A DNA stretch of 38,328 nucleotides, from NCBI GenBank assembly GCA_017508895.1, contig JAFWRA010000130.1, forward strand, positions 1 through 38,328. The letters run 5' to 3'. This document shows, one piece after another, positions 8,860 through 17,534 of this stretch. How positions within the stretch are numbered: position 1 is the stretch's first letter; every line of letters begins with the position of its first letter. Position numbers and translations under genes: made by a program. Under the pieces are notes generated by a model, which was not told the origin of the DNA, made no database searches, and worked only from the letters and a program-made list of their open reading frames with translations. This DNA is from Bacteroidales bacterium. Its GTDB lineage: Bacteria > Bacteroidota > Bacteroidia > Bacteroidales > F082.

Positions 8860-10566
8860 ATGAAAAAGTGTTCGTTTTTAGCTCTATTGTTAGGTTTCGT
8901 CCCCATGCTCCTTATGGCTCAAGAGAAATTCCCGCAATATCGGAATCCGCTCGACATTCCGATTTACCTTTCAGCTACTTTCGGAGAGTTGCGGCCAAAT
9001 CATCTTCATGCAGGTCTCGACATCAAGACGCAAGGCGTGGAGGGGAAGAAGGTATATGCCGTGGCAGATGGTTATGTCAGCCGTATAGGGGTGTCGCCTT
9101 ACGGTTATGGTAATGTGCTGTATATCACACATTATGATGGCTACACCAGTGTATATGCTCATTTGCAGCGTTTTTCAGGTAAGATTGCGACTTACGTGAA
9201 GCAATACCAATACAAACATCAACAATTTGCTTCACAGATCTATCCTGAAAAGGACCAGTTCCCCATTAAACAAGGCGACCTGATTGCTTATTCGGGCAAC
9301 TCTGGCGGCTCTGGCGGACCACATCTTCATTTCGAGATTCGGCATACGGTGAGCGAGAAGCCTGTCAATCCCATGTATTTCGGATATCAGATTGAGGATC
9401 ATGTAAAGCCGCTCATTCAAGGGGTTGCCGTGTATCCTGTCGGTGAGAAATCGACGCTCGAAGGTGACATCCAGCCTATGTATTTCTCAGTGGATGGCGA
9501 AAATGGGAAATATAGTCTGAAAGACAGGGTGTCAGTCAATGCCAATGGCGAAGTGGCTTTTGGTATTCGCACCTTCGACCAGGTGGGCACTTCTACAAAC
9601 AAAAACGGCCCCTATCTCTATGAGCTTTTCCTTGATGACGTGCATGCCTTCCAAGTGGAGGCCGATAGCTTTTCTTACAGCGAACCGCGTTATGTGAACA
9701 GCCTGCTTGATTACCGTCATTACAAGCAGAAAAAGACAAGCTATGTCCGCACGGAGACCGATCCGTACAACCGACTTCACATGATTGAAAAACGGAATGG
9801 CACCATTACAGTTGAAGAAGGTGATACGGTGAACGTTTGCTTTAAAATCTCTGATTATGTTGGCAATAGCTCTACGGCAAGATTCATGTTAGTGGGAACG
9901 GCTCCCGTGAAGGTGGAGCGCCCAGAGCATCGTCGTAGCGAATATTTCGTTAAGGCGGATGGCTCCATGAACAGCGAAATCACGATAGAGGATTTTAGCG
10001 TTTCGATGGAGAAAGGCACCTTCTTCCGTGACGAATGGGTGCAGACCGGTCAACGTGATGAAAAAGGTTGCTGCTCAAGGATTTATCGTTTTGGTGATGA
10101 TGAAATGACGACTTTCAAAGCCTTTACGGTTCGAATCCGTCCCGAAAAACGATGGGCCGACCATTCGAAGATGTATATTGCCTATATCGAGAACAGTGGT
10201 AAAGTCTCATCGTTGGGTGGCAAAATGAAGAATGGCTGCATGGAGGTCACTACTCGTTCGATGGGCGAGTTTACCATCAAGATTGACTCGGTGGCGCCTC
10301 AAGTGTCAGCCACGAATTTCAAGAAAGGACAGGCTGTGAATAAGCTGAAGTCGTTGCGCTTCAAAATCACCGACGACATGACGGGTATCGAGACCTACAA
10401 TATCTATCTGAATGATGTGTGGGTACTAGGCCAATACGATGCCAAGAACAACCTGCTTTATTACGAGGTGGACTCACATCTGAAGAAAGGCACCAATAAT
10501 GTGAAAGTTGTGGTGACCGATGGTGTCGGCAACACGAAGACGCTGAAAACCAGTGTGGTGAATTAG
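8860..10566 (+). CDS. M23 family metallopeptidase (LytM domain), exported
   Basis: Protein of 568 residues with a signal peptide cleaved after about residue 20 (LLMAQ). The LytM/M23 domain spans about 28-175: the zinc ligands are visible as H50 and D54 in NHLHAGLDI and H157 in GPHLHFEIR (H155/H157), with SVYAHL in between. Such enzymes cut peptide cross-bridges of peptidoglycan; all key residues are present, so activity is expected. The remaining 390 residues are beta rich with an Ig-like C-terminal portion and are not assigned. Its stop codon overlaps the stop of the convergent beta-helix lipoprotein gene (TTAG at 10563-10566). Monocistronic from the promoter at 8820. Confidence 0.92.
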   Translation: MKKCSFLALLLGFVPMLLMAQEKFPQYRNPLDIPIYLSATFGELRPNHLHAGLDIKTQGVEGKKVYAVADGYVSRIGVSPYGYGNVLYITHYDGYTSVYAHLQRFSGKIATYVKQYQYKHQQFASQIYPEKDQFPIKQGDLIAYSGNSGGSGGPHLHFEIRHTVSEKPVNPMYFGYQIEDHVKPLIQGVAVYPVGEKSTLEGDIQPMYFSVDGENGKYSLKDRVSVNANGEVAFGIRTFDQVGTSTNKNGPYLYELFLDDVHAFQVEADSFSYSEPRYVNSLLDYRHYKQKKTSYVRTETDPYNRLHMIEKRNGTITVEEGDTVNVCFKISDYVGNSSTARFMLVGTAPVKVERPEHRRSEYFVKADGSMNSEITIEDFSVSMEKGTFFRDEWVQTGQRDEKGCCSRIYRFGDDEMTTFKAFTVRIRPEKRWADHSKMYIAYIENSGKVSSLGGKMKNGCMEVTTRSMGEFTIKIDSVAPQVSATNFKKGQAVNKLKSLRFKITDDMTGIETYNIYLNDVWVLGQYDAKNNLLYYEVDSHLKKGTNNVKVVVTDGVGNTKTLKTSVVN

Positions 10567-12026
10567 TTTGGAATAAACTGATATGCTCCCAAGTCTGGTG
10601 TGCCACCCCGTGACACTCCATCCAAATCGTAAGGCAATTCGTTGCCAAACAACGGGTTGCCTATTCCGATAACGGGAGAAGAGATGCTATCGATGTGGCA
10701 GTCGGGCAGGATTGGATTGACAAACATCGGGTCAAGGTTGAAGAGGCAGTGACGGAAGCCTTCCATGTTGCTGTTGTATTTCTCAGAGCGAAGGAGGCAA
10801 TGGTCGAAAACGTAGGAGGAGTCGGCATCAGGGCCAAACACGCCCTTGAACTCGTCTTTTTGCTTGCCGTAGATGATGCAGTTGTCCATCTCCATGTTGA
10901 AAGGATAATAGAAAGGCTCATTGTTGCCGTCAAGGGCGTAGTTAGTCACCAACACGGCGTTTTCGTTTTTGTTGTGCTCGTTGGCATTCCAATAGTTGGC
11001 GATGGTGCCGTGCACGAAACGGTAGTCACCGCCAAAGGCCCAGAAGTTGGCAAAGCCGCAGTTGGCGATGACGAAGTTCTTGGCCTCAACAGCATAGAGG
11101 ATGGAGAATAGGCCGTAACCGCTTTGGTTTTCGACGATGGTGTTGTCGATGCGCAAAGCGCATTCCGTCGCTTTCAGCACCGATTGGCAGTTGAGACCGA
11201 TGGTGCCGTTACGGATGATGGCGTGGCTGATGCTGTGGTCGGCACCGGCGCGACCGTCCATCATCAGGATCTGTTCCCATTGCCCAGGGGTGTGGTTGTA
11301 ATAGGACTCCAAACGGTCGCCTTGCACGATGACGGGTTCTTCCGAAGTTCCGTCGATGATGAGTTGACCGTCGCTCCACGAAAGGATGCCGCTGCCTTGG
11401 TGGCAATAAACTTGCGTGCCTTTTTCAATTTTCAGGGTGCCGTAACTGTTGATGAGCGCATAGCCATAGATGACGTAAGGTCGTTCCGAAGTCCAAACCG
11501 TGGTCTGTAGGCTGTCGGCGACGATGTGGTAGGGGTAGGGAGTTCCACCGATGTTTACCACTTTGTCGGCCACAATATAGTTGGCATTTTGTCCCCAAGC
11601 CAACAACTTGATGGTTTGTGTGTTGCCGTTGGTAATGAATTCAAGTTCGTCTTCTACGATAAAAGGGGTGTTCAGGTCGTTCGGATTGATGGTGACACGC
11701 AGGAACGAGAAGAGGCTGTCGTTGGCAGGGATGATCTTGTCATAAATCTCGGTAGCACTCTCGCCGTCAAGGTTGAAACGGAAAGGGGAGTTGTCACCTC
11801 CGATAAGACGTATAGAGCTGATTTTCAAGTCGTCGCTATGCGTGTTGTAGATCCTCAGTTCATGTGTGGCCGAGCCCAAAGAGGTGAAAACGGTGTCGAA
11901 AAGAACCGTGTCGGCCGAGAATTCCAACTTCAAATTGGAGTCGGGATTGATAGTGTTGTTCTTCTTGCATGAGTAGCCTGCCAACAGGAAAATGGTGATT
12001 ATGAGTAAGATATGCCGAGCTTTCAT
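10563..12026 (-). CDS. Right-handed parallel beta-helix lipoprotein
   Basis: Protein of 487 residues. A lipoprotein signal ends in LLAGYSC with C20 as the lipidated cysteine. Residues about 30-160 form an Ig-like beta region (FDTVFTSLGSATHELRIYN), typical of periplasmic/surface Bacteroidota proteins. From about 185 onward short repeated strands with I/V-rich turns (GTLKIEKGTQVYCHQG, GTSEEPVIVQGD, GQWEQILMMDGRAG, HAIIRNGTIGLNC, IDNTIVENQSGYGLF) make a pectate-lyase-like beta-helix, ending in GTPDLGAYQF, a common last coil. No catalytic residues can be assigned; a surface glycan-binding or structural role is a guess. Tail-to-tail overlap of four bases with the M23 gene. Confidence 0.85.
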   Translation of the reverse strand: MKARHILLIITIFLLAGYSCKKNNTINPDSNLKLEFSADTVLFDTVFTSLGSATHELRIYNTHSDDLKISSIRLIGGDNSPFRFNLDGESATEIYDKIIPANDSLFSFLRVTINPNDLNTPFIVEDELEFITNGNTQTIKLLAWGQNANYIVADKVVNIGGTPYPYHIVADSLQTTVWTSERPYVIYGYALINSYGTLKIEKGTQVYCHQGSGILSWSDGQLIIDGTSEEPVIVQGDRLESYYNHTPGQWEQILMMDGRAGADHSISHAIIRNGTIGLNCQSVLKATECALRIDNTIVENQSGYGLFSILYAVEAKNFVIANCGFANFWAFGGDYRFVHGTIANYWNANEHNKNENAVLVTNYALDGNNEPFYYPFNMEMDNCIIYGKQKDEFKGVFGPDADSSYVFDHCLLRSEKYNSNMEGFRHCLFNLDPMFVNPILPDCHIDSISSPVIGIGNPLFGNELPYDLDGVSRGGTPDLGAYQFIPN

Positions 12027-12043
12027 GACGAAATTTAAAAAAG

Positions 12044-12051
12044 CAAAGATA
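12044..12051 (-). promoter_or_regulatory. -7 promoter element of the beta-helix lipoprotein gene
   Basis: Minus strand reads TATCTTTG then C, 18 bases before the ATG at 12026. Divergent from 12089-12096. Confidence 0.55.
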
Positions 12052-12088
12052 AACTTTTATTGGATACGGTATGCAACGATTTTTATTG

Positions 12089-12096
12089 TATTTTTG
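12089..12096 (+). promoter_or_regulatory. -7 promoter element of the small outer-membrane protein gene
   Basis: TATTTTTG then CC, 18 bases before the ATG at 12114. A TTG start at 12060 in the same frame lies upstream of this promoter and is rejected for that reason. Confidence 0.55.
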
Positions 12097-12113
12097 CCGA
12101 AAATTCTTTGAAA

Positions 12114-12671
12114 ATGAAACGATTTGCAATCATTGCGTCCTTTATCTTGATGCTTTTAGGCGTTGCTGGCAAGGCTTCTGCCCAATTCCTTCCCGATGTG
12201 CCTGACATGAAAGGGAAGATGGTTTATGGCGGCGGTTTCGGTTTCGGCATGTCGGGCAACCATCTTAGTTTGTCCGTTTCGCCACAAATAGGTTACCGTG
12301 TTTTCAATCCTTGGGAAGTCGGTGTGCGTACCATTTATGATTTGTCATGTCTTTTCAGTAGACCTTATGGCAATACCTATGGCCATTATTTTGGCATAGC
12401 TCCTTATACCAACTTTCAGGTTTACAAGGGCTTGTTTCTCCATGTCGAGGATGAAGTGATGTATGGCTTTGTGAGATGGAACCATGAAACCGTGTCACGA
12501 AATTGGTACAACAGTGTCTTTGTAGGCGGCGGTTACAGACAGTATTCCTACACAGGCAGCTATGTCTATTTCATGCTGCTTTACAACCTCAGTTGGGGCG
12601 TTATCCCTTCGGGTAATTGGGATACACCCTACGGTTCGCCTATCGTACTCCGTGTGGGATATTGTTTTTGA
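12114..12671 (+). CDS. Small predicted outer-membrane beta-barrel protein
   Basis: With ATG at 12114 the protein has 185 residues. A signal peptide ends near GKASAQ (about residue 23). The mature part alternates polar and aromatic/hydrophobic residues in strand-like stretches (GKMVYGGGFGFGMSG, LSLSVSPQIGYRV, FGIAPYTNFQVYKG, SVFVGGGYRQYSYTGSYVYFMLLYNLSWG) and ends in VLRVGYCF, an aromatic C-terminus as in BAM substrates. I infer an eight-strand-type barrel in the outer membrane; the function is unknown. The ATG follows a clear promoter. Immediately after the stop begins a low-complexity repeat. Confidence 0.75.
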   Translation: MKRFAIIASFILMLLGVAGKASAQFLPDVPDMKGKMVYGGGFGFGMSGNHLSLSVSPQIGYRVFNPWEVGVRTIYDLSCLFSRPYGNTYGHYFGIAPYTNFQVYKGLFLHVEDEVMYGFVRWNHETVSRNWYNSVFVGGGYRQYSYTGSYVYFMLLYNLSWGVIPSGNWDTPYGSPIVLRVGYCF

Positions 12672-12797
12672 ATGCAGAATGCAGAATGGAGAATGTAGAA
12701 TGCAGAATTTAGAATGCAGAATTTAGAATGCAGAATGGAGAGTTTGATCGATTCTTAATTCATAATTCATAATTCATAATTCTTAATTCTTAATTCC
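12671..12797. repeat. Low-complexity AGAAT / AATTC repeat block
   Basis: 12671-12740 is built of reiterated AATGCAGAAT / AATTTAGAAT units and 12751-12797 of AATTCATAATTC / AATTCTTAATTC units. The second half is roughly the reverse complement of the first, so the block can fold into an imperfect AT-rich hairpin between two convergent genes. Similar AGAAT-type intergenic runs are common in Bacteroidota. It may also stop transcription from both sides. Confidence 0.75.
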
Positions 12798-12802
12798 AGC
12801 CC

Positions 12803-13333
12803 CTACGGATTAAGTTCAGACTTGAATTCTTTCAGGAAATCTTCACCGCTCATGGCTTTGTAGGCTTCGTCGCCGAAATAGTGAATCATGGGCTCGAATT
12901 GCTTGGCTTCCTGATAGCCACCAATGACTTGGATGATTTTCATCTCCTCGTTCATGATGACGTAAGAAGGATACGACATCTTGTTTTTGAGGAGTGCATG
13001 AGCCAACTGATGTGAGCCTTTGCGTCCATCGGGACGCATGACCCCGACAAACTGATGCCCTTGGAAGGTTATCGTATCCTGACGTTCGGCATCGAACTTC
13101 ACGGCGTAGAAGTGATCGTTCATGTATTGTGCAATCACGGGATTGGCGAAAGTGGATTGATCCATGCGCTTGCACCAGCCGCACCAATCGGTGTAGACGT
13201 CGATGAAGACCATCTTGGGCTCCTTGGCGCAGCGTTCGACGGCTTCCTCAAAGCTCATCCATTGGATTTTTTCTTGTGCCATGGCACTTGTGCCGATGAA
13301 GGCTAATAAAGTGATAATCAGTAATTTTTTCAT
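12803..13333 (-). CDS. Periplasmic thioredoxin-fold protein (WCGWC)
   Basis: Protein of 176 residues with a signal peptide cleaved after SAMAQ (residue 20). The thioredoxin active site is W50-C51-G-W-C54-K, preceded by the FIDVYTD strand, and a cis-proline loop is seen in MSYPSYVIM. This is the thioredoxin_7/DUF255-like group of Bacteroidota periplasmic oxidoreductases; a reductase for periplasmic disulfides is likely but partners are unknown. It starts one base after the smpB stop, so the two genes are co-transcribed from the smpB promoter, although SmpB acts on ribosomes in the cytoplasm. Confidence 0.88.
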   Translation of the reverse strand: MKKLLIITLLAFIGTSAMAQEKIQWMSFEEAVERCAKEPKMVFIDVYTDWCGWCKRMDQSTFANPVIAQYMNDHFYAVKFDAERQDTITFQGHQFVGVMRPDGRKGSHQLAHALLKNKMSYPSYVIMNEEMKIIQVIGGYQEAKQFEPMIHYFGDEAYKAMSGEDFLKEFKSELNP

Positions 13334-13334
13334 A

Positions 13335-13796
13335 TCAATATCTGTCCATTCGTTCTAATTCACGTTTCGAGTCTTTGGTCTTCAGACTTTCACGCTTGTC
13401 GTAATAGTGTTTGCCTTGTGCCAGGGCGATATCCAATTTTGCCAAACCATTCTCGTTGATGAACAACATGACTGGCACGATGGTGAAGCCTTTTTCTTGT
13501 ACTTTGTTCTTCAGTTTGCGCAGCTCACGGGCATTGAGGAGCAGCTTGCGGTCGCGCTTGGGGTCGTGGTTGTTGTAGGTGCCTTGGGCATATTCTGCGA
13601 TGTGCATTCCGATGACAAACAGCTCGTTACCCTTGAAACTGCAATACGAATCCGCCAGGCTCGCCTTCCCGCCTCGGATGGACTTGATTTCCGTTCCTGT
13701 CAGCACGATGCCTGCTGTGAGCGTCTCCACGAGGAAGTACTCAAACGTGGCGCGCTTGTTCTTTATCTTGATGTTGTTGGTGTTCTTTTTTTCCAT
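13335..13796 (-). CDS. smpB: SsrA-binding protein SmpB
   Basis: Protein of 153 residues, the usual size. SmpB binds tmRNA and brings it to stalled ribosomes for trans-translation. Visible family blocks: [29 protein letters not shown], then [71 protein letters not shown] with the basic tail that enters the decoding centre. An in-frame extension to 13844 is rejected because the promoter at 13805-13812 lies inside it. First gene of a two-gene unit with the thioredoxin-fold protein, divergent from aroC. Confidence 0.97.
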   Translation of the reverse strand: MEKKNTNNIKIKNKRATFEYFLVETLTAGIVLTGTEIKSIRGGKASLADSYCSFKGNELFVIGMHIAEYAQGTYNNHDPKRDRKLLLNARELRKLKNKVQEKGFTIVPVMLFINENGLAKLDIALAQGKHYYDKRESLKTKDSKRELERMDRY

Positions 13797-13804
13797 TGCG
13801 GCTG

Positions 13805-13812
13805 CAAAACTA
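13805..13812 (-). promoter_or_regulatory. -7 promoter element of smpB
   Basis: Minus strand TAGTTTTG then C; the final G is 9 bases before the ATG at 13796, so the leader should be only a few bases. Confidence 0.6.
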
Positions 13813-13844
13813 CAAAAATCTTGCCGATTTTGCCGAAAAAACAC

Positions 13845-13852
13845 TACTTTTG
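13845..13852 (+). promoter_or_regulatory. -7 promoter element of aroC
   Basis: TACTTTTG with a TTG at 13821-13823 as possible -33. The final G is 6 bases before the ATG at 13858, which predicts an essentially leaderless mRNA. Divergent from the smpB promoter. Confidence 0.6.
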
Positions 13853-13857
13853 TCGCT

Positions 13858-14853
13858 ATGAATACCTTAGGTCACTTATTTAAACTCACTACTTTTGGCG
13901 AGTCGCATGGCACAGCCATCGGCGGTGTCATTGATGGTTGCCCGTCACAAATGAAACTTGATTTTGATTTCATTGAACAAGAACTGCTTAGGCGCAAGAC
14001 ATCCCAATCTTCGATAAGTTCGCAGCGCAAGGAGCCCGACCGTGTCGAATGGCTTTCGGGTTTGCTTGATGGTGTCACTTTGGGAACGCCAATTGCCTTT
14101 ATGGTGCGCAACGAAAACTGTAAGCCAGAAGATTACGAGGCTTTGAAAGACGTTTACCGTCCTTCCCATGCCGATTACACCTACGAACAAAAATACGGTA
14201 TCCGTGACTGGCGCGGTGGTGGCAGGGCCTCGGCAAGAACGACTTTGCCCATCGTGGTGGCAGGAGCCATCGCCAAGCAGATTTTGAAAGGTAAGGGCAT
14301 TCAGGTCTGTGCTGAAGTGACCTCAATGGGTGATGCGGAGCAGGCGAGAAGAGAAGGCGATACGGTTGGTGGCATAGTTGAATGTCGTATTCTCGGCGTT
14401 CCAGCGGGCTTGGGTGAGCCGATGTTCGGTAAGTTCTCAGCGGAGTTGGCTCATGCCCTGTTCAGTCTTCCTGCCGTAAAGGGTTTCGAAATCGGTGATG
14501 GCTTCGCTTTGTCTAGGATGAAAGGCTCCGAAGCCAACGACACCTTTATTAATAAGGAGGGTAAAATCACCACTTTGACCAACCACTCAGGCGGCATTCA
14601 AGGCGGCATCACCAATGGTAATGATGTCGTGTTTCGTGTGGCCTTCAAGCCGATACCGAGTATTTCACAACCTCAGCAGACCGTGAATAGGGCAGGGGAG
14701 CCTTGTGAAATCGCTATCGAGGGACGGCACGATGTGTGTGCTTTGCCGCGCGCGGTCGTTTTGGTGGAGGCTTTGGCGGCTATGGTGACAGTTGACGCTC
14801 TCATTTTGGGAATCTATAGTAGGGAAAACAATCATAAAACCTTAACAATATGA
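13858..14853 (+). CDS. aroC: Chorismate synthase, unusually short
   Basis: Protein of 331 residues; converts EPSP to chorismate using reduced FMN, the last step of the shikimate pathway. Signatures: TTFGESHG at 11-18, [15 protein letters not shown] at 113-127, [32 protein letters not shown] at 242-251, and RHDVC at 290-294 (usually RHDPC). Typical enzymes have about 350-365 residues; here the segment after VTSMG (153-158) jumps at once to EGDTVGG (167-171), missing the roughly 30-residue insert that usually carries a CPD-type motif. The ATG at 13858 fits the promoter; the longer reading frame to 13579 overlaps smpB and is rejected. The TGA overlaps the intended ATG of the next gene (14850). 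Confidence 0.93.
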   Translation: MNTLGHLFKLTTFGESHGTAIGGVIDGCPSQMKLDFDFIEQELLRRKTSQSSISSQRKEPDRVEWLSGLLDGVTLGTPIAFMVRNENCKPEDYEALKDVYRPSHADYTYEQKYGIRDWRGGGRASARTTLPIVVAGAIAKQILKGKGIQVCAEVTSMGDAEQARREGDTVGGIVECRILGVPAGLGEPMFGKFSAELAHALFSLPAVKGFEIGDGFALSRMKGSEANDTFINKEGKITTLTNHSGGIQGGITNGNDVVFRVAFKPIPSISQPQQTVNRAGEPCEIAIEGRHDVCALPRAVVLVEALAAMVTVDALILGIYSRENNHKTLTI

Positions 14854-16855
14854 AAAAGCGTTATTATTTCTAGCATGCACTCTTATGATGGCAGCTAGCA
14901 TGAGCCTTAGAGCTCAGGAAGTTACGATTACTTTGAAGCCAGGTTGGACTTGGATTGGTTATCCAAGTACAGACACCGTGGATTTTGCCACGGCGTTGGG
15001 AACATTCACCCCTCGGGAGGGTGACATGATCGCATGTGAATATGATTTTTCCGAATATTTCGATGGCGGATGGTTGGGAGATATCCAACAATTCTATCCT
15101 GGATACGGCTACATGTATTATTCAACTCGCCCTATGCCTGTCATTCTGACCATCAATGCGCAGCAGCCTGCTCCGCAAGTGGTTGTGACCACCTCTGAGC
15201 CAATGCTTATCACGGCCATCTCCGCCATGGGCGGCGGTGAGGTGACCACCAATGACGGTACCTACATCCTCGTGAAAGGCCTCTGCTGGGCAACGCATGA
15301 GAATCCTACGACAAACGAGGATTTCTTTCAAGAGGCCGAAAGCGGTGTGGGTACCTTCTCTGTTTCGATGACTGGCCTTAACATTAGCACCACGTACTAT
15401 GTCCGTGCCTACGCCGTTACTTCGAATGGCACGGTGTATGGTGATCAGAAGACCTTTACCACCCGCGATGGCATTCCAGCGGTGAGCACAGCCTCGGTTA
15501 CAAGCATAACAGGTGTGACAGCCAGCTGTGGAGGCACGGTGACCGACGACGGAGGCTTGAATGTGACTGCCAGAGGCGTTTGCTGGAGCACTAGCCAGAA
15601 TCCTACCGTGAGCGACAGCCACACCACGAATGGTTCTGGACTTGGCGACTTTACGAGCAGCATTACTGGTCTGAGCTTAAGCACCACCTATTATGTGAGG
15701 GCATACGCTTCCACGAGCCAGGGCACCGCCTATGGTGAAGAGATAAGCTTCACCACCAGCGATGGCATTCCTATTGTGAACACAGATTCCATTTCAAACA
15801 TTTCTGGTAGATTTGCTACTTGTTGTAGCACTGTTACCGGCAATGGTGGTCTGAATATAATAACAAGGGGTGTTTGTTGGAGTATATCTCCTAATCCTAC
15901 AATAAGTGATACTCGTACAATAAATGGTTCAGGGAATGGTTATTATACTAGTACAATGACGGGATTAAATCTAAACACGACCTATTATGTTCGTGCATAT
16001 GCCATAAGTAGTCAAGGAGTTGGTTATGGTGAAGAACTCGTCTTTACAACTCTTTTAGAGGATGAATTATATGTTTCAATAGAACCAACAAACAGAAATG
16101 TCATCCTTGAAGAGTTTACAGGCCGTGGTAGTGGCTATGATACTGATGGTCATCGCATTGCAAACGAGCTTATGGCCGCCAACCCTGGTAGACTATGGGC
16201 TATCAACATCCATGCTGGCGGTTATGCTCAAACCTCCTATCCCAACATGATTACCCAAGACGGTAACACCATCCGTGGTGGTTTCCAAATCTCTGGTTAT
16301 CCTACGGGTGTGGTCAACCGTACTACGGCTGCTGGTCAAAGCAGAAGTGTTTGGGCTGACATTGCTAACCAACAGTTGAATCAAGCTTCGGAATGTAATG
16401 TTGCTGGTATAGCCATTGTCAACCCTCAGACACGTATGGCTACTATCACGGTTGAAGTGTATTACACTGGTAATAGCACCGTTGACCAAAATTTCTTGAC
16501 CGTAGCCATGTTGCAAGACAGCATTCTGGGCTCACAGGCCGACTACGGTAACTACAACCCGACGCAATGGCTCAACGGTCAGTATGTTCACATGCACATC
16601 CTTCGTGATGTCATTAGCGAAAGCGCATGGGGCGATCCTATCAGCCCCACCACACAGGGCACTTTGATTACCCGTACCTTTGAGTATGAAATCCCTGAAA
16701 TCATTGGTAGCCCTAATGGTGTTGAGGTTGAGCTTGACAATATTTGTTTTATGGCATGGGTTTCAGAACAATATCAAGGTACTCCAACTCACCCAATTTT
16801 GAATGCTTGTAATATTACAATGGTACAACAAATTGACGATCCTTCACAAAAATAG
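14850..16855 (+). pseudogene. Omp28-type secreted protein with three FN3-like repeats; signal peptide frameshifted
   Basis: From the ATG at 14850 the frame stops after seven codons (TAG 14871-14873), but the next frame is open from there to 16855 and encodes [22 protein letters not shown], a perfect signal peptide lacking only MK. An A run of five instead of six after the ATG (14853-14857) explains this. Without correction the first in-frame ATG is 14885 (656 residues, signal peptide cut to about 11). Mature layout in that numbering: a WTWIGYP-type domain (16-92), three FN3-like repeats of about 95 residues (about 105-193, 199-291, 297-389; each with GLCW/GVCW and TTYYVRAYA), then an Omp28 domain from about 405 (EEFTG, INIHAGGYA). 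The CGYC of the family is SGYD (416-419). No T9SS sorting domain is seen. Whether it is a true pseudogene, a phase-off state or a sequencing error is open. Confidence 0.7.
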
Positions 16856-16858
16856 AAC

Positions 16859-17015
16859 CATGCACGGCTGTATTTGCAATCCGACCGAGTAGAACTGGCG
16901 GATTAGTAATCATGTGTGGTCGAAAGATAATCAAAAGGGCAAAATATTGATAAAAAGTCAATCCGATTAATACTAAAACTGATAAGGAGCCGTTGGGAAA
17001 AGAAAAGGGAACGAC
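16859..17015. other. Intergenic stretch without recognisable gene
   Basis: Between the Omp28-type gene and the remnants before the RAYT. I see no promoter motif, terminator or credible reading frame here. A 30-codon frame follows at 17016-17108 (MILANIKLWVLELVRMIPDE...), not recognised and probably not a gene. Confidence 0.5.
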
Positions 17016-17121
17016 ATGATATTAGCAAACATCAAGTTATGGGTGCTAGAGTTGGTGCGTATGATACCAGACGAGGAACTTTCAAGGCTTGCGCCTCGGT
17101 CTCTATAGGTCGGAGTCGTAA

Positions 17122-17223
17122 GATGATAGCTACTACGCACTTTGTGTGTACTTCTTCGACACGTACCTCGGCACGGACTTCAGCTACGGGTTCTCAGTGC
17201 GTCTGGCTCGTGTTGCCGAGTAA
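17122..17223 (+). pseudogene. C-terminal remnant of a Fibrobacter-type major paralogous domain protein
   Basis: Thirty-three codons right after a TAA read DDSYYALCVYFFDTYLGTD and then FSYGFSVRLARVAE and stop at 17221-17223. The SYYAL.VYF..........YGFSVRLVR pattern is the end of the Fibrobacter succinogenes major paralogous domain (TIGR02145). Upstream the frame is broken, so only the domain end survives, 30 bases before the left direct repeat of the RAYT. Confidence 0.5.
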
Positions 17224-17252
17224 TTATTCCTTGCATGGGCGAGGCGGTTGGT

Positions 17253-17493
17253 AGCCTCGTGCCGAAGGCAAGGTATTCTATTTACCCCATACAGCTCTGC
17301 TGTGTGGGGTTTACCACACTGTAGACTAGGCAGAGCGTGCTGGAGGCACGCTACATCTACATGTGAGGTGGCGTGCCTTTAGCAGCGGGTCACTATGGCT
17401 GGTGTGTCGAGACCTGCACTACTATGGATAGTGTGTCGAGCCCCACACTGTGGCGTGTGGGGTAAATAGGAGGTCGTGTCTCCGACACGGGCT
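17253..17493 (+). repeat. Left direct repeat of the RAYT element (241 bp, four hairpins)
   Basis: Nearly identical to 18018-18259. It holds four palindromes: ACCCCATACAGC/GCTGTGTGGGGT (17284-17310, loop TCT, one T-G pair), AGCGTGC/GCACGCT (17334-17352), CCCCACAC/GTGTGGGG (17441-17462) and CGTGTC/GACACG (17475-17489). The internal phrase GTGTGTCGAG occurs twice. This looks like a cluster of REP units (BIME) that a RAYT would recognise as single-stranded hairpins. Confidence 0.85.
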
Positions 17494-17534
17494 GGGGCTG
17501 CACAATAGAAACGCATTATCCGCGTTTCATATTC

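Noticed and set aside
12060..12113. TTG start 54 bases upstream for the small outer-membrane protein
   Set aside because: The promoter at 12089-12096 lies within that extension, and the signal peptide starts properly at the ATG 12114.
13579..14853. Longer aroC reading frame with a 93-residue N-terminal extension
   Set aside because: The extension is antisense to smpB and upstream of the aroC promoter; the family start [18 protein letters not shown] begins at 13858.
14850..14870. Programmed -1 ribosomal frameshift at ATGAAAAAGC as a way to express the Omp28-type protein
   Set aside because: A true A-AAA-AAG heptamer needs six A; only five are present and there is no clear stimulator. A deletion or slippage of the run is simpler.
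17016..17108. Thirty-codon frame MILANIKLWVLELVRMIPDE...
   Set aside because: Too short, no promoter or family match that I can defend, and it lies among gene remnants.
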